From the NCBI GenBank assembly GCA_015680905.1, contig CM027382.1:9211501-9275500 (forward strand): DNA of 64,000 nt. Reading direction: 5' to 3'. The translations under genes and the position numbers were made by a program. Each line of letters begins with the position of its first letter. The stretch's first letter is position 1. Source of the stretch: Coptis chinensis (lineage: Eukaryota > Streptophyta > Magnoliopsida > Ranunculales > Ranunculaceae). Of the stretch, positions 23,901 through 35,089 are shown piece after piece. Under the pieces are notes generated by a model. It was not told the DNA's origin and did not search any database. It saw only the letters and a program-made list of their open reading frames with translations.

Positions 23901-24943
23901 AAAGTCCTCACTACACCATCATACATCTTGACCCGTATAGTTCTAATTCCTACCGTCTTACAAGCAACGTCATTACCCATTAAAACAGAACCACCATCAA
24001 TGCTCTCATAAGAAGTAAACCACTTTCTATTCGGGCACATATGATAGGAACATCCGAAATCAAGAATCCACCTTTCAGTCATATAGTCTTGTGTGGACAC
24101 ACAGAGACTGAACTCATCCTCTTCAGAGCCTGAAGCATAACTTGCCTCAATCTTTGCCTTACCTTTCTTCTGACCATCTCTCTTGTTCTCTTTTTTCGGG
24201 TGAGGACAATTACTTGCGTAATGTCCGTTTTCATTGCAATTGTAGCATTTTACATGTTTTAAAGGCTTCTTTGACTTGGACCTAGAATTCTCATTACTTG
24301 TAGAATTCTGTTCATATGAATTTCCTCTTGCCACTAGCCCCTGACCTGTATCAATGCTATTCTCTACACGTGTCTTCTTCATCAACTCATAAGAAAGAAG
24401 TGCACTCTGAACTTCATCAAGATCAATGACTTCTCTATTCATAAATGTAGTCATTAAATGCTCATAGCTTTCTGGCAAGGAGAATATTAAACATGCTGCT
24501 TGATCCTCATCATCCATCTTCATACCCACATTCAAATAATCCACTAGATGTCGACGGAACTCACTAACGTGCTCTTGTATCGTTGAACCATCGACCATCA
24601 TGTACCGATAAAGACGCCTCTTAAGATACATCTTGTTCGTCATGCTCTTGGTCATATACATAGACTCTAGATTGAGCCAAATACTGGCAGCGGTATTTTC
24701 TCCCATCACACTATACATGACCTCATTAGCAAGACATAACCGGATTGATGAACAAGCCTAAAGATAGAACTCTTCCCAATCATCATTACTTATATTCGCC
24801 GCCTTAGATTTAATCCCCTTTAAAGCCTTGTGCAAATCTTGTTGGATGAGGATGTCCTTTACTTGGACTTGCCAAATCCCAAAGTTATTCTTCCCATTAA
24901 ACTTCTCTACTTCAAACCTTGCGTTTGACATCTTGGGAGCCAT
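20974..24943 (-). pseudogene. Copia-2 gag-pol polyprotein (near full length, inactivated)
   Basis: The frame starts with MAPKMSNARFEVEKFNGKNN at 24943, a typical copia gag beginning. Domains in order: gag helices (24718-24350); zinc knuckle CYNCNENGHYASNC near 24240; protease near 24065, where the motif reads WILDFGCSYHM, so the catalytic D-S-G is D-F-G; integrase HHCC (HMRLGHM ... CEHCVYGKQC) and core (23500-23170); RT (22417-21790) with FLHGDLE, SLYGLKQSPRQWY and LLLYVDDML; RNase H (21640-21000) with VHCDSQSAIHLA-type HCDSQSAI and a final LLRILHA before the stop at 20974. In-frame stops lie at about 24758, 23222, 23110, 22727 and 22460. There are frameshifts near 22150 (an A-run) and near 21760. 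It resembles the TNT1-type (Tork) lineage. Confidence 0.92.
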
Positions 24944-25059
24944 CTTTCAAGTTACACATAATAACCCGAAACAAAAAACAATTCACTTTGGAATTTAATC
25001 TAACACCTTGTCTACACAAATTTCGAGCACTAAACTCAAAATCCTAGGTCGTATACTTA

Positions 25060-25074
25060 CACTTTGATACAAAT
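25060..25074 (-). other. Primer binding site of Copia-2
   Basis: ATTTGTATCAAAGTG on the minus strand, a diverged form of the TGGTATCAGAGC site complementary to initiator tRNA-Met, immediately inside the 5' LTR. Confidence 0.75.
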
Positions 25075-25676
25075 TGTTAAGAATATAACACTGCGGAAAC
25101 AACGTTACCCACTATAATAGATCAATCCTACACAAGGATCAATCCTTCTTACTAGACAAGACTTTAACACCCTCCAAGCAATATTCCAACACTTCTCAAT
25201 ATCAAATAACAAGCATATAAAGTAAAACAATTAATGTAAAAGAAAAACAAACCACAAGACGAGATATATCGTGGTTCGGCAATTTGCCAACTTCCACACT
25301 GCGAGTTCCAAGCTTTACTAGATGTCCAGAGTAACAGGTTACAAGTATCTCAATCCACTCACAAAGAATGAACACTCAATTCACAAAGAATTGCTCTCTT
25401 ATAATCTCTCTCTTTCTTGGTTTTGGAAAAGTTAGGTTTCTACAGAAAAAACCTATATTTGTACTATTTCTGAAAACTTCTGAAAAGGGGCAAATTCGTG
25501 CTGAAATAACTCATGAGCGCGGGTCGCGCCCTCGACCAGGCAAAGTGGAGCGCAGGTCGTGCTTAAAACACTGGAGGTCAAAATCTCATGAGCGCGGGTC
25601 GCGCCTTGCCCAAGTGGAAATTGAGCGCAAGTCGCGCCCTTCATACCAGATAGAAAAAAATGGAGTTTTCTCTACA
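25075..25676 (-). repeat. 5' LTR of Copia-2
   Basis: 602 bp, the partner of 20252-20853, with the same four GC-rich GAGCGC..GTCGCGC motifs at about 25516-25640. The target duplication ataac follows at 25677. Confidence 0.93.
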
Positions 25677-25681
25677 ATAAC

Positions 25682-26009
25682 TGTTCAAAAGTCAAAACAA
25701 AGCAGTATAGTGATCCTTTACGTTCGAACTTTTGGTTTGTTGGTATCTCTTGGTGCATCATTGTACTTTTCAAATCATTTTCAGAAACTAGAGTACTGAT
25801 ATATTGGTAAAGTGAAGATCAGTCATTTTTAGAGCACTGAGATGCCAATGTTCACAATTCCTTATAACCGTATTTTCCAAGCTCAAGTGAAACTCCTGTG
25901 TAGGCACTATCAGTTATTTTAACTGATTCCAATATAAAGTTTGAAGATTGCACATTCAAATAATTAGATTTCCATTACTAGTTTGATTCACGAATAAAAG
26001 TGTCACCAG
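25682..26009. other. Intergenic stretch, nothing recognised
   Basis: AT-rich sequence between Copia-2 and the hAT derivative. No ORF, transposon end or RNA gene was recognised. Confidence 0.5.
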
Positions 26010-26017
26010 ATTGCATA

Positions 26018-27241
26018 CAAGGGCGGATCCAGCATTTCAACTCTTTCCGGGCTAAACAACATAGTCAGAGTCTTAAACACAAAAAATAGATACATTCCAA
26101 AGAAACAACTGAAACACCATAATTCACAAATATCCAAATATATATACTAATTCATCAAAATATCTGGTCAAGTTTGACTACTAATCTATTTAGAAAGCAA
26201 AACTACTTAAACGGCATAACCCCGGATCACGTACCAAAGAACTAGTAACATCGGTTTTGCTAGATTCAATCCCTTGAAATTTGGGACAAACTTGTTTAAT
26301 GGGTTCAATCCCTTGAGGATTGGGACAAAGTTATTCAATAGGATCAACTCTTTGGAGCTTTGAACGACCTTGATCATCCTTTTCAATAGTTCTAGCAACA
26401 TTAGATGTCTCGGTTTCTTTTGGTTTAAAGAATGAATCTATCTTTTGCACTCCCTTTGACATTTTAGAACTCTTAAACATTAAAGTAAAAAAGTAAAAAA
26501 AAAAAAAAACTCACACATTTATCTGTAAACTCACACACTTCGATTCTAACAAGCACCAAAATTCAAATCCAAATAAGAAAAACAGTACATCTCGTACGAT
26601 GACACATTAACACATAACATACAAAATTTCACAACCAGCGAACCATATCAACATTTCAATTTTCAAACAACAATTTTCACATATCTAAAACCTACATTCC
26701 ACCAAATCAAGCAATGCAATTTAAAAAAAAATAACCAAAATCATTTCTTTCCACAATTTCACAAATCCACAATAAACAAACTAGCTTACACTAAAAAAAC
26801 TCACCTCTTAAAACTTTATGCTTCTTCCTCAGTTAACTGACCACCAAACAAATAAACAACACTTTACTAATCTTATCAAATGGCTACAAATAATCAAAAC
26901 CAAAAACCAATTAACCATCAACATTTCATATTTTAAAAAACAAATGAAAAAAAAAAAAAAAACATATATAATAAATTACCCGAGGAGAACGAATAGTAGA
27001 ATGAGTGAAGAACGTGGATTATAATTAAGCAATTAGAATTATTAGTGAGGAATGAAGAATCAAGAGATATCACCGGGTTGTTCGTTTGTTTATCGACTGT
27101 ATTTCTATTCTTTTGTTTGTCGCTAGTTTCTTCTGTTTATCGTTGGGCTAGGATTTAGATACATTATACATACTAATTTTTTTTTACCCAAATGGACCCC
27201 AGGCTGAAGCCTGGTGCAGCCCTCTCCTAGGTCCGCCCGTG
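26018..27241 (-). mobile_element. hAT deletion derivative (TTF-zinc-finger type)
   Basis: The ends are CAAGGGCGGATCC at 26018 and, inverted, CACGGGCGGACC at 27241. They are flanked by an 8-bp target duplication with one change (attgcata at 26010-26017, attacata at 27242-27249). The 1.2-kb interior keeps only the start of a transposase-like gene at 26462-26200 on the minus strand; the rest is AT-rich non-coding DNA. It is therefore non-autonomous. Confidence 0.75.
26200..26462 (-). pseudogene. N-terminal fragment of a TTF-zinc-finger hAT transposase
   Basis: From the ATG at 26462 the frame begins MSKGVQKIDSFFKPKE, the usual short lead of proteins with a TTF-type zinc finger and a hAT dimerisation domain. 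It is broken by a stop after about 43 codons, then resumes and reaches DPGLCRLS, which resembles the conserved DPGLR at the entry to the TTF finger. Two tandem copies of a GGTTCAATCCCTTGA phrase lie near 26264 and 26300. Catalytic regions are deleted. The assignment rests on these two short motifs. Confidence 0.5.
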
Positions 27242-27249
27242 ATTACATA

Positions 27250-27455
27250 TTGATCAAGGACTTAATAAGAGTAGTGCTACACGGACCTACTACTATTGTG
27301 ACTCACTATTTAGATAACGTTGGTTTGCATTGTAATACATATGGACACGTATCTCTATATAAATCAATGATTACCATTAGTAGGTCGGTTAAGTAGGTCA
27401 AATTAGTAGGTATGTGTATCATTACTGCTTAATAATCATTGTCTTTACAAAAAGA
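27250..27455. other. Intergenic spacer, nothing recognised
   Basis: Short AT-rich spacer between the hAT derivative and the following LTR element. Confidence 0.4.
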
Positions 27456-27460
27456 CTAAG

Positions 27461-27754
27461 TGATGTATCTTGTTGGCGGAAGCTTCAACAATGGATGAAC
27501 ATCAATAAGATTTAATAAATCAAACACCTAAATTTTGGGTTTAAACCTTCAAACATGAAGAACAATTCACAAAGAATTAATAATCAATAATAACCATCTA
27601 ACAATGAAAGTCTAGATGCCTTTATATAAGAAAACAACTACCAAACCTAATTGGAAACCAAATAGGAAACCATCTAATTCATATTCCTAATTGAATTAGG
27701 AAACCAAACAAAATAGAAACTACTAATTAATTAATAATCCATGCTCATGCATCA
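27461..27754 (-). repeat. 3' LTR of the short LTR element
   Basis: 294 bp, near identical to 29039-29331; target duplication ctaag at 27456-27460. Confidence 0.9.
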
Positions 27755-27760
27755 ATCTCC

Positions 27761-28905
27761 CTAACTTGAAAGAAACTCGTCCTCGAGTTTGTTGTCTTGA
27801 AAATCCACCATTGCATAAAAGCTCCACATAGATATGTACATGACCCTCCCGTGGTTCAAAGGAAGTCGACCTCGAATTTTGCCCAAGTAATAATGACTCG
27901 CAAAAAGAACCAAGTACCATGCATTCTTTCCCCAATTCACTGAATGAACAGGCTTTGTTGCCTGGCTGAGTGTTAATGCCTCATCTCTGCCAGGTATTCT
28001 TGGTTGACCAATACAATAACCAGAAAAGTGATATTTAGAGTAAACAAAAATACCAGGATAAAAAAGAACTTCCAATTCTTCCTTCTTAATATTTTTCGCT
28101 ACCCCCGGTGAAAATAGCACAATTGTAGAATCCAATAGGGGTTTCTCCTCTTCAATTGATAATAGTGGTTGACGAGAATGGAATAGATGATGCTTTACAG
28201 CAGTATCATATGTTGAAAGTTGGTTGGATTTGTCCTCACTTACCAAGATACTATTCCGAAGCACATGATCTGCCTGGGATTTTGTATCATCTTCAGTTGG
28301 TCTAGAAGTAGAATCTTTTGAAGCATTCCTTAGATCATTCGGTTGGTGGTCAGTGTGATTGTTTATCGTGGGATCAATGGCAACACAAGTTTGTCGTTCA
28401 CGAGAGCTTATAGAGGCTGCTCGAAACAAAAGGTGTTGGCGTTGCCGCTCGCTTTCATAATTAGACGGTGGAGGATGTTCCCATGTAGGATCACTGTATC
28501 GGTGTTTCCTTGTTTGAGATAATTTACCTTGTTGGTCAGGAAGAGAAGGTTTGTGGGTTTGCCTAACTAACAAAAGTGACTTTTTTCCATGGTGGTGGTA
28601 GTGACAATTTTTAAGAGGGGAAACATCATCCCTCTTTGTGTGGTCAGAATCGGAATCATACATTGATTCGTGGGAGGAAAATTCGCATCCCTTCTCTAAC
28701 TTGAATTTTCATCGCAAACTAATAACTGGTGATAGAGGAAGGGAAGGAGGTTCATACCTTCTTGAATGAGTAAAACTCTCGCGGCACTGCAATCCATATC
28801 GTAAGTTCTCCCATAATTGTGATCGGCATAGGACTTCGACCCATGGAAACTTCGATGATCGAGCAGCGGTGGTGACTCTCTTTTACTTCTCTTACGATAC
28901 TCCAT
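27761..28905 (-). pseudogene. Unrecognised ORFs inside the short LTR element
   Basis: On the minus strand, 28905-28696 (69 codons, beginning MEYRKRSKRESPPLLDHRS) and 28663-27761 (300 codons) together fill almost the whole interior. The products are hydrophilic and rich in Ser, His, Asp and Arg, with no retroviral domain. The first ORF starts directly downstream of the leader and is rich in basic/Ser motifs reminiscent of splicing-related or nuclear proteins, which suggests a captured host transcript rather than gag. The C-terminal 40 codons coincide with the usual non-coding 3' end of such elements. I do not recognise the source gene. Confidence 0.45.
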
Positions 28906-29038
28906 GACAATTAACCAAGAAAATTGAAGAATATATTTTTTTTCCGTAGTGAATAGTGTTCGGTGAACAGTCCTCGTGAACAGTGTTTCCTTTAAAAAAA
29001 ATTCCCAAAAATCGATTGGCTCGATCTGATACCAAATT

Positions 29039-29331
29039 TGATGTATTTTGTTGGTGAAGCTTCAACAATAGATGAACATCAATAAGATTTAATAAACCAA
29101 ACACTTAAATCTAGGATTTAAACCTTCAAACATGAAGAACAATTCACAAAGAATTAATAATCAATAATAATCATCTAACAATGAAAGCCTAGATGCTTTT
29201 ATATAATAAAACAACTACTAAACCTAATTGGAAACCAAATAGAAAATCATCTAATTCATATTCCTAATTGAAATAGAAAACCAAACAAAATAGAAACTAC
29301 TAATTAATTAATAATCCATGCTCATGCATCA
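29039..29331 (-). repeat. 5' LTR of the short LTR element
   Basis: 293 bp; the primer site lies at about 29020-29038 on its inner side. A short direct duplication (atcactaagtgtaatgt) follows at 29329-29362, partly made by the target duplication. Confidence 0.9.
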
Positions 29332-29605
29332 CTAAGTGTAATGTATCACTAAGTGTAATGTTACTTCAAGAACCTGACAGTAAATGTACTGAGCTTATTG
29401 CAAAAAAGAACGTAACTGAAACGGATCATAGACAATAAAATCTGCTACTTCATCTTAAAAAGAAACTCATGTTCACAGTATGTTCACAGTGTACAAATGC
29501 ACGTAAATGAAAAGAAGGGACATATATTTTAGGGCTGGTGTACTGGGATTCACCAATACTAGAGTCTAGAGTGGAAGGGTTTCAAGTTTCACTGATCAAG
29601 TTTTC

Positions 29606-30237
29606 TTAAGTTGTCAAAACCAATATTTGGACACCTGAAGAGGCTCGAGGTAATTTTGACAGTTTCTCATTAAACTGCGCCAGCCTTTTTCTATCCGTTC
29701 CAAGTGACTGACTTGTGATAATAATTTGCTTCAAACATAGGGACTTCTTAAGTAAAAACTCCAATAGCCTGAGTTCACCCTCACCCGCTCCAGAACCTTC
29801 AATCTTAATGGTTTTCAAACTTAACTTCATCCAATTGCCTCCCTCATTTATTGCACCCAACTCGAGTTGCTGGTAAGAAGAAAATACATATATAATATAA
29901 ATCATGGTATAATTAGTAGGTCTACAAATAAGAAAATCTACACGAAAGACTAACAAGGATATTTACTGCTTGGTAATATCTTGCAAAAATAAGACGAGTT
30001 AATGCGTGCAGTTTAAGTTATAAAACAAAGACTTGATACACAGTTAAGTAAAAGTTTTTGTTATTACCTGTAACCTGCATTTTGAACAAACAAGAGTTTC
30101 TAGACCAGACAATCTCTGCAGAAAGTTTTCGATTGTACAGATAGGAACACGACATCCCCACTCAACCAGCTTCATGTACTTCAGATTCCGGAATAAATTG
30201 GGAAGCAATTTCAACATGTATGGAGAATCAACTATGG
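29606..30237 (-). pseudogene. F-box/LRR/FBD-like gene, last two exons (30237-30068, 29869-29606)
   Basis: On the minus strand the exon 30237-30068 encodes a leucine-rich part (LPNLFRNLKYMKLVEWGCRV ... LSGLETLVCSKCRLQ) and ends at a GTAATA donor. The last exon (29869-29606) follows a TTACCAG acceptor in the same phase. It encodes the FBD domain, with LKTIKIEG, ELRLLEFLLKKSLCLKQIII and FNEKLSKLPRASSGVQI before the stop. This is the standard C-terminus of plant F-box/FBD/LRR proteins, presumed substrate receptors of SCF ubiquitin ligases. These two exons are intact. The upstream part appears to lie beyond the 32.8-kb insertion, at 63827-64000, and is damaged there, so the gene is probably dead. 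Confidence 0.7.
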
Positions 30238-30735
30238 CCTGTGCACAAGGAAGAGAAAAAGTAGGAAGTCAATGCAGATAATGTAACCCAGAAGAACATG
30301 ACAGAGCAATAGTGGTTTACTTGAAGACAAAATAGCACAGTATATGGACGATACTAGCTATATATTGTCTAGTGCCCAAATACATGAACATAGGTCCCTG
30401 GTTGTGCTAAACATGTCTTACTGTGAAACGATGTTCGACAGTGTCAGAGACATCTAACATCGAGTTTAAGTAAATTCAGTTAGAGGACTTACACGACCCG
30501 TGAACACAACATGCATGTGTGAAATCCAACATCTCAAGAAAATATCACAATAATCGATCACAACCTGAAGAATGAGAGGCCGGGTTTACAAAGAGTTTTT
30601 GTAGGTGTCAGAGTAAATGTATGTAGTTGTATACTGGAGTAAAGGTCTAAATGATGTGGACAGCTAGATTAGATCCTATACTAATCATAGATTTCATTGT
30701 GAATTGAAATTTCTATCCTCTAACATTTCCTTGCA
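30238..30735 (-). other. Intron of the F-box-like gene, 3' part
   Basis: AT-rich sequence without open frames between the exon at 30237 and the Copia-1 target duplication (gtttc, 30736-30740). It would be continuous with 63508-63826 before Copia-1 inserted. Confidence 0.5.
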
Positions 30736-30740
30736 GTTTC

Positions 30741-32274
30741 TGTTGGAATCTCTTGTGTAATTCTAAATACTAGTGTGTGTGTGCAAAGTGGAGGAGATGA
30801 ACAAAGGGTGTTCTCTCCACTTTAGTGTATAGTAGGAGTGTAAAAAAAACCGTTGACCCATCATCCGGTAGGGTACCGGGTCTTCACCCGCCACCCAAAC
30901 CCGCACCGACCCGAAAATAGACCCGCCCCGCCACCGTTTTTATGCGGTCGGGCTATGGGTGTAGGTTTTATGTTCAAACCCGACCCGTCAAGCCGCCCAA
31001 CCTGCACCGTGTCAAAAGCTGTTGACCCAACCCCGTTGACCCGCACAATTTCAAGACTCTAACTCTAATATTTTTGTATTTTGTTTATAATTTCTTTTAA
31101 CTTTTGTAGAAATTTGAGAGATATGAATATAAACTTATGAGTTCAATATCAATTTCACATATTCAAGTTTGAACATTGGGAAAATATCAAAAATTCAAAT
31201 TCAACTTTCGAATTTTGGAGAAGATAAATCATTCATCCTTGTATTCATTTTGAATTTTTTTAGTTTATATTTTATTGTTTTGTACTATAGATCCTCGCTC
31301 CCATCTTCATTTTATCATGCTATGGAAAATAATCAATTTATAAATGGTAAATCACAATAAATAAGTTTCAAAATTGGATTCAAATTCAAGTTTTTTTATT
31401 TTTGTTTATTTTTTATTGATTGATTCCATTTTTTCTTTATGCTGTGAATTGGAAATATATTACTTGCAGAATTAGAAAGTTTTTTTTTAGTGAAATTGGG
31501 TTAAAATGATAATTTCCACCCGACCCGGATGACCACCAAACCCCCCAGTAAAGTCGACCCAACGGCCGGGGTGATGGTACTAAGACATGACACTTCAACC
31601 CGCCCATACGCCCCGGGTCGGGGGGGACCACTGGATTTGTATCCCCTAACCCTGCCCGCCCGCCCGCCCATCACTATTTGACCTGCGGTTGACCCGCCCC
31701 GCCCCGTTTTACACCCCTAGTGCATAGTAGATAGTCCCACATTGGTTATCCACCACATCGGGTAGGGTTCAGGCTTGGGCTTGGGCTTACTGATGTGGGT
31801 AGTGGTTTGACCAATTGCTTAAACTTGTTTTGTTTTGTTTTTTTCTTGAGCAACAAGTTTCGGTGTTCTATTAGGAGTTGGTCTCTCTTCCTTATCTGTT
31901 TAGGAGATCGACCTAACCTTTATAAATAGGACTATGAGTCCATAGAGGGAATGGACTTCAACATAACAAAACCCATCCAGAGAAACAGAACTCGCAACCT
32001 GCTCTATTCTTCTTATCTTCTTCCTGTAGCCGCCAGAGAGAGTTATACTACTGTTCTAGAGAGTAGTTTGTTCTAGTGCAAAGTCAAACTGTTGTACACC
32101 ATTGAATCTTGTGAGGAAGACGCCATCGGCTCGCCTTTTTTGTACCAATCGAAAGGGCTTAAATCTTTCCTTAAGGACTTCTAATACACTTTAGTTGTTC
32201 CTTGTTAATGCTGTCCTTGTCTACTGTTCCTTATGTTCTACTCTAGTTGTTGTGTTCATACAACTATTCTAATA
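30741..32274 (+). repeat. Left LTR of Copia-1, split by a MITE
   Basis: About 640 bp of LTR sequence with an 887-bp MITE plus an 8-bp duplication inserted at 30833. The last bases read TTCTAATA against TTCTAACA in the right LTR. Confidence 0.9.
30833..31719. mobile_element. Non-autonomous hAT MITE in the left LTR
   Basis: The ends are TAGGAGTGTAAAA and, inverted, TAGGGGTGTAAAACGGGG. The target duplication is gtgtatag (30825-30832) and gtgcatag (31720-31727). The right LTR of Copia-1 has a single gtgcatag (62940-62947) at the same site, the empty state. Subterminal parts are full of CCCGCC and GTTGACC motifs; the AT-rich middle has no coding capacity. Confidence 0.88.
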
Positions 32275-32778
32275 ATCTTAAGGAAATAATTTCGTAGTAG
32301 AACAAAGGAAAGTGCTTTAATACGGCAATCAAAAGATAAGTCTTTTACTTTGAGTTATTAATTGTGTTATTAGGTTATGACTTTAAAAAATTTCTAATAA
32401 TTTCGTTTTTGTTAGGGAAACCAATTAAAGATTAAATCTTAATTGATCTTTTGTGGTTTATCAAACCCTATATGGTTGTAGACCTTTCTCCTACGTTTGT
32501 GGGAGTCAAATATGAGATTTCTATCAAGAAAAATGTCAAAATTCGTCTTTTTGACAGCTGCATCACTCGTTACGGAAACTGCTATAATTTTTAGCTCAGA
32601 GCTTGGTTTTGCAATCCGCTTCTTGTGTTGGATAGAGGATTCAAAGAGCTTTCTAGTGGTATTAGGCTTGATACCCAATTCATTCTGAGCTGGTTTAGAG
32701 TTACAATTCTTTTGAACTGTTTTCCTAGAAGGAGGAAAATATGGTAATCCGGTTTTTCAATCAGTTAGGTTTCGTATT
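32275..32778 (+). other. Copia-1 leader region
   Basis: Sequence between the left LTR and the Gypsy-2 insertion. No convincing primer site or gag could be read; ORFs are short on both strands. Confidence 0.5.
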
Positions 32779-33258
32779 TGTTTCGGCAATAAACTGTTTC
32801 AACACAACGAGAGCAATGGTAAAGAATGCACTAAGAAACAGAAGAATTTGATATTGGGGGAGATGAAACTGAACCAAGATAATGGCTGCCTACGTACCCA
32901 AGATCTATTCTCTAGGGATCAAGTTTCCACGTAGTTCCTTATGAAAAATAATGTGGTATTTATATAGGTAGAGTAGAAAGTCTTTGTAGCTCAAGTAATC
33001 TTGTTGCTTGAGTAATTGTGATAGAATATAACTGTCAACTGATAATTATCTTTTTGATAAGAAATGAATCTGGACATAAATCAACGTACATTAGTCGCAG
33101 AAGCCATGTGGCTAAGGTTCAAAATTTAGACACATGAGTTAATGGGCCTGTACTTTGATCCATGATATTGCGAATTGGGCTTTAGCCCTGTCGATTAAAC
33201 GAATAAAGTGGAGACTCCTACCAATGGACGTTTGCCACGTAGGTGGGGGTCGAAAACA
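32779..33258 (-). repeat. 3' LTR of Gypsy-2
   Basis: 480 bp; on the minus strand TGTTTTCGACCCCC to GCCGAAACA. Confidence 0.92.
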
Positions 33259-33773
33259 TCGCCCTTCTTTGGCATACTGAACAAAGTTCATATGGCAAAA
33301 AAGAAAGAAAAAAATGATCGGAATGTATAACTAAAATGTAAATGCGTAAAAGAAATAATAGGAAAATAGACTGTCGAAAAAAAATCGTGAATTATCGGAA
33401 ACGAAATAATGTCAAACTAACGTATACGTGACGCATTATAGTTAAAAAATGGCTGAAAAATGTACAGAAAAAATAAAAGATGCACAGAAAAAAAAAAGAA
33501 ATTGATTGCTGAAAACTATACCGAACGCATTACGTAACAATACGAAATTTGAATTCGACGATGCGTGCCAACGGAATAGCGATACTTGGATTAGACCGTT
33601 GAAATTAAACGTAGGGGCAGTTTAGTAATAATAGAAATAAAATGAAGCTAAATACTAATTGGACTCAAAGGTTTCGGAGTAGATAAGAATGTGAAGTAGA
33701 TAAGACTTAAGATTAGAGACGAAGTTGGATTAGAAAAGAATCCCACCAGCAATAGAAAACCATCTCGAAACCC

Positions 33774-33780
33774 TATATAA
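33774..33780 (+). promoter_or_regulatory. TATA box upstream of the Gypsy-2 antisense ORF
   Basis: TATATAA in the context CCCTATATAAGTGCTGG, plus strand, about 750 bp upstream of the antisense ORF at 34527. A TATA box also lies upstream of the corresponding ORF in Gypsy-1 (15493-15499). Confidence 0.55.
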
Positions 33781-34526
33781 GTGCTGGCGCTTATCAAACA
33801 GACGTGATCAAGAATCCCTGAAGTCGCAGAAAGCTTGCCGCAGTACTGCCGCTCTAGAACGCTGGGTTTCGTCTTCGCCGTGGACTAGCAGGTACGTTCA
33901 CCACCATCAAACTCTGCTTATATATCAAGTGCGCCTGATGGTGACAAGTGTTGAAATATCACCACCAAATCGTGTAAAAGAAAAGCTTCGACCCATTCTC
34001 CAATACTTTGGTCCAGCTCCTGTAATTCTCTAATCCTCTAGATGCATATATATCAAGAGCCAATGAAGAATCACCAACAAATCCACACACTAACGTCCAT
34101 TAATATTACTTCTTCTTTTTCTTTTTCTTTTTTCTAAAAGCTCATCATGGGTATTACGTCAAAGGTTCCAAGCTTCAGTATGTTATATCCACTTGTGAAC
34201 AAGTTTGGTAATGGCTTCAACATTTTTACTCATATTATATATCATCTCCTATTTCTTCATGACTTCATGAGCTGCTGTGGAAGAAAAGTGGTGAAGTAAT
34301 ACTGATGGCGATAAGGTGCATCGCCCTCTAAGGAAGGGCACCGTACCTGTATCCTATTAATATGGCCCGGTTCACCCTTGTGGACTTAGTGAACCCGGTT
34401 TTTGAGCTTTTTAACCCGATTTTTAAGCTTTCTAACCCGATTTTTTTTTTTTTTTTTTTTTAATTATTTGCAGGTAGAAACGATCGTATTACACGGATGA
34501 AAGATAATCAAGAACAAAAAAACTAG

Positions 34527-34733
34527 ATGACGATCGTAGACTTGGCGAGGTGGAAAGAAGGTGATAGATACAACAAACGCACGACGCCACGGCGATGGTC
34601 ACTTAAAGAACTACGAAAAATACTAGTACTCGAGAGATTTGAGATGGATGAAATGTATGAATTTGAAACGAAAGTCGAAGAAGATGAAGTAATAATGGCT
34701 TACTCACAATTAAGTTGCGGGAGTACAATTTAA
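34527..34733 (+). pseudogene. Antisense ORF of Gypsy-2, N-terminal part only
   Basis: 68 codons starting MTIVDLARWKEGDRYNKR and including RRWSLKELRKILVLERFEMDE. They align without gaps to the start of the Gypsy-1 antisense gene near 14514. The frame then ends, and the central IAPGQL region found in Gypsy-1 is missing. A polypyrimidine tract and CAG directly upstream (34441-34474) look like a splice acceptor, as in Gypsy-1. Function unknown. Confidence 0.65.
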
Positions 34734-35089
34734 TCAAAGAAATTGAGCAATTATTGAGTTACTTTGAGCTGCCGAAGAAGACGGAGAAAAGTTCGGAGAA
34801 TATGACAAAGCGGTGGCAAAAAAATTCGACAGCATGAAACAGGTATGTCAGTATTTTATTTTTTTCCAGTTAGCTTCAAATTTTGGTTAAGTCCGGAAAG
34901 ACTAACGAAAAAATTTGTATTTAAGGCCGCAGTTGAAACGAATGGAATTACGAGCAAAAAGATATTGACGAAAAGTTTCGAACGGAAAGATCACAATGCC
35001 AGAGAAAAAATAATAATAAAGAATTTGAATAAAGTTTTCGCTTAGAAAGTTAACGTAATGCGAATTTTTGCCGCACGGAGAAACAACAG

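Larger units (their letters stand above)
20252..25676 (-). mobile_element. Ty1/copia LTR retrotransposon (Copia-2)
   Basis: Both LTRs are 602 bp (20252-20853 and 25075-25676). The ends read TGTAGAGAAAAC to TTAACA on the minus strand, and the target duplication is ataac (20247-20251 and 25677-25681). Next to the 5' LTR lies the initiator-Met-type primer site ATTTGTATCAAAGTG, and a purine tract (GAGGTGGAGA) adjoins the 3' LTR. A single gag-pol frame with integrase before RT marks it as copia. LTR similarity is high (roughly 2% different by eye). The frame is near full length with a handful of stops and indels, so this is one of the younger elements here. Confidence 0.95.
27461..29331 (-). mobile_element. 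Short non-autonomous LTR retrotransposon
   Basis: LTRs of 294 and 293 bp (27461-27754 and 29039-29331) read TGATGCATGAGC to ACATCA on the minus strand. The target duplication is ctaag (27456-27460 and 29332-29336). The primer site TTTGGTATCAGATCGAGCC is directly inside the 5' LTR, and a purine tract (AAGTTAGGGAGAT) is inside the 3' LTR, preceded by a CTCGAGGACGAGTTT phrase common at chromovirus/gypsy 3' ends. The interior is only 1.28 kb and shows no RT, integrase or protease, so it must depend on another element. Length and structure are between TRIM and LARD types. Confidence 0.9.

Noticed and set aside
20252-25676. Endogenous pararetrovirus or other integrated virus
   Set aside because: Domain order with integrase before RT, LTRs, a 5-bp target duplication and an initiator-Met-type primer site are those of a copia element; no viral coat or movement protein was seen anywhere in the window.
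30853-31062. Overlapping Pro/Arg-rich ORFs on both strands near 30.9 kb
   Set aside because: They come from the CCCGCC/GTTGACC-rich end of the MITE in the Copia-1 left LTR.
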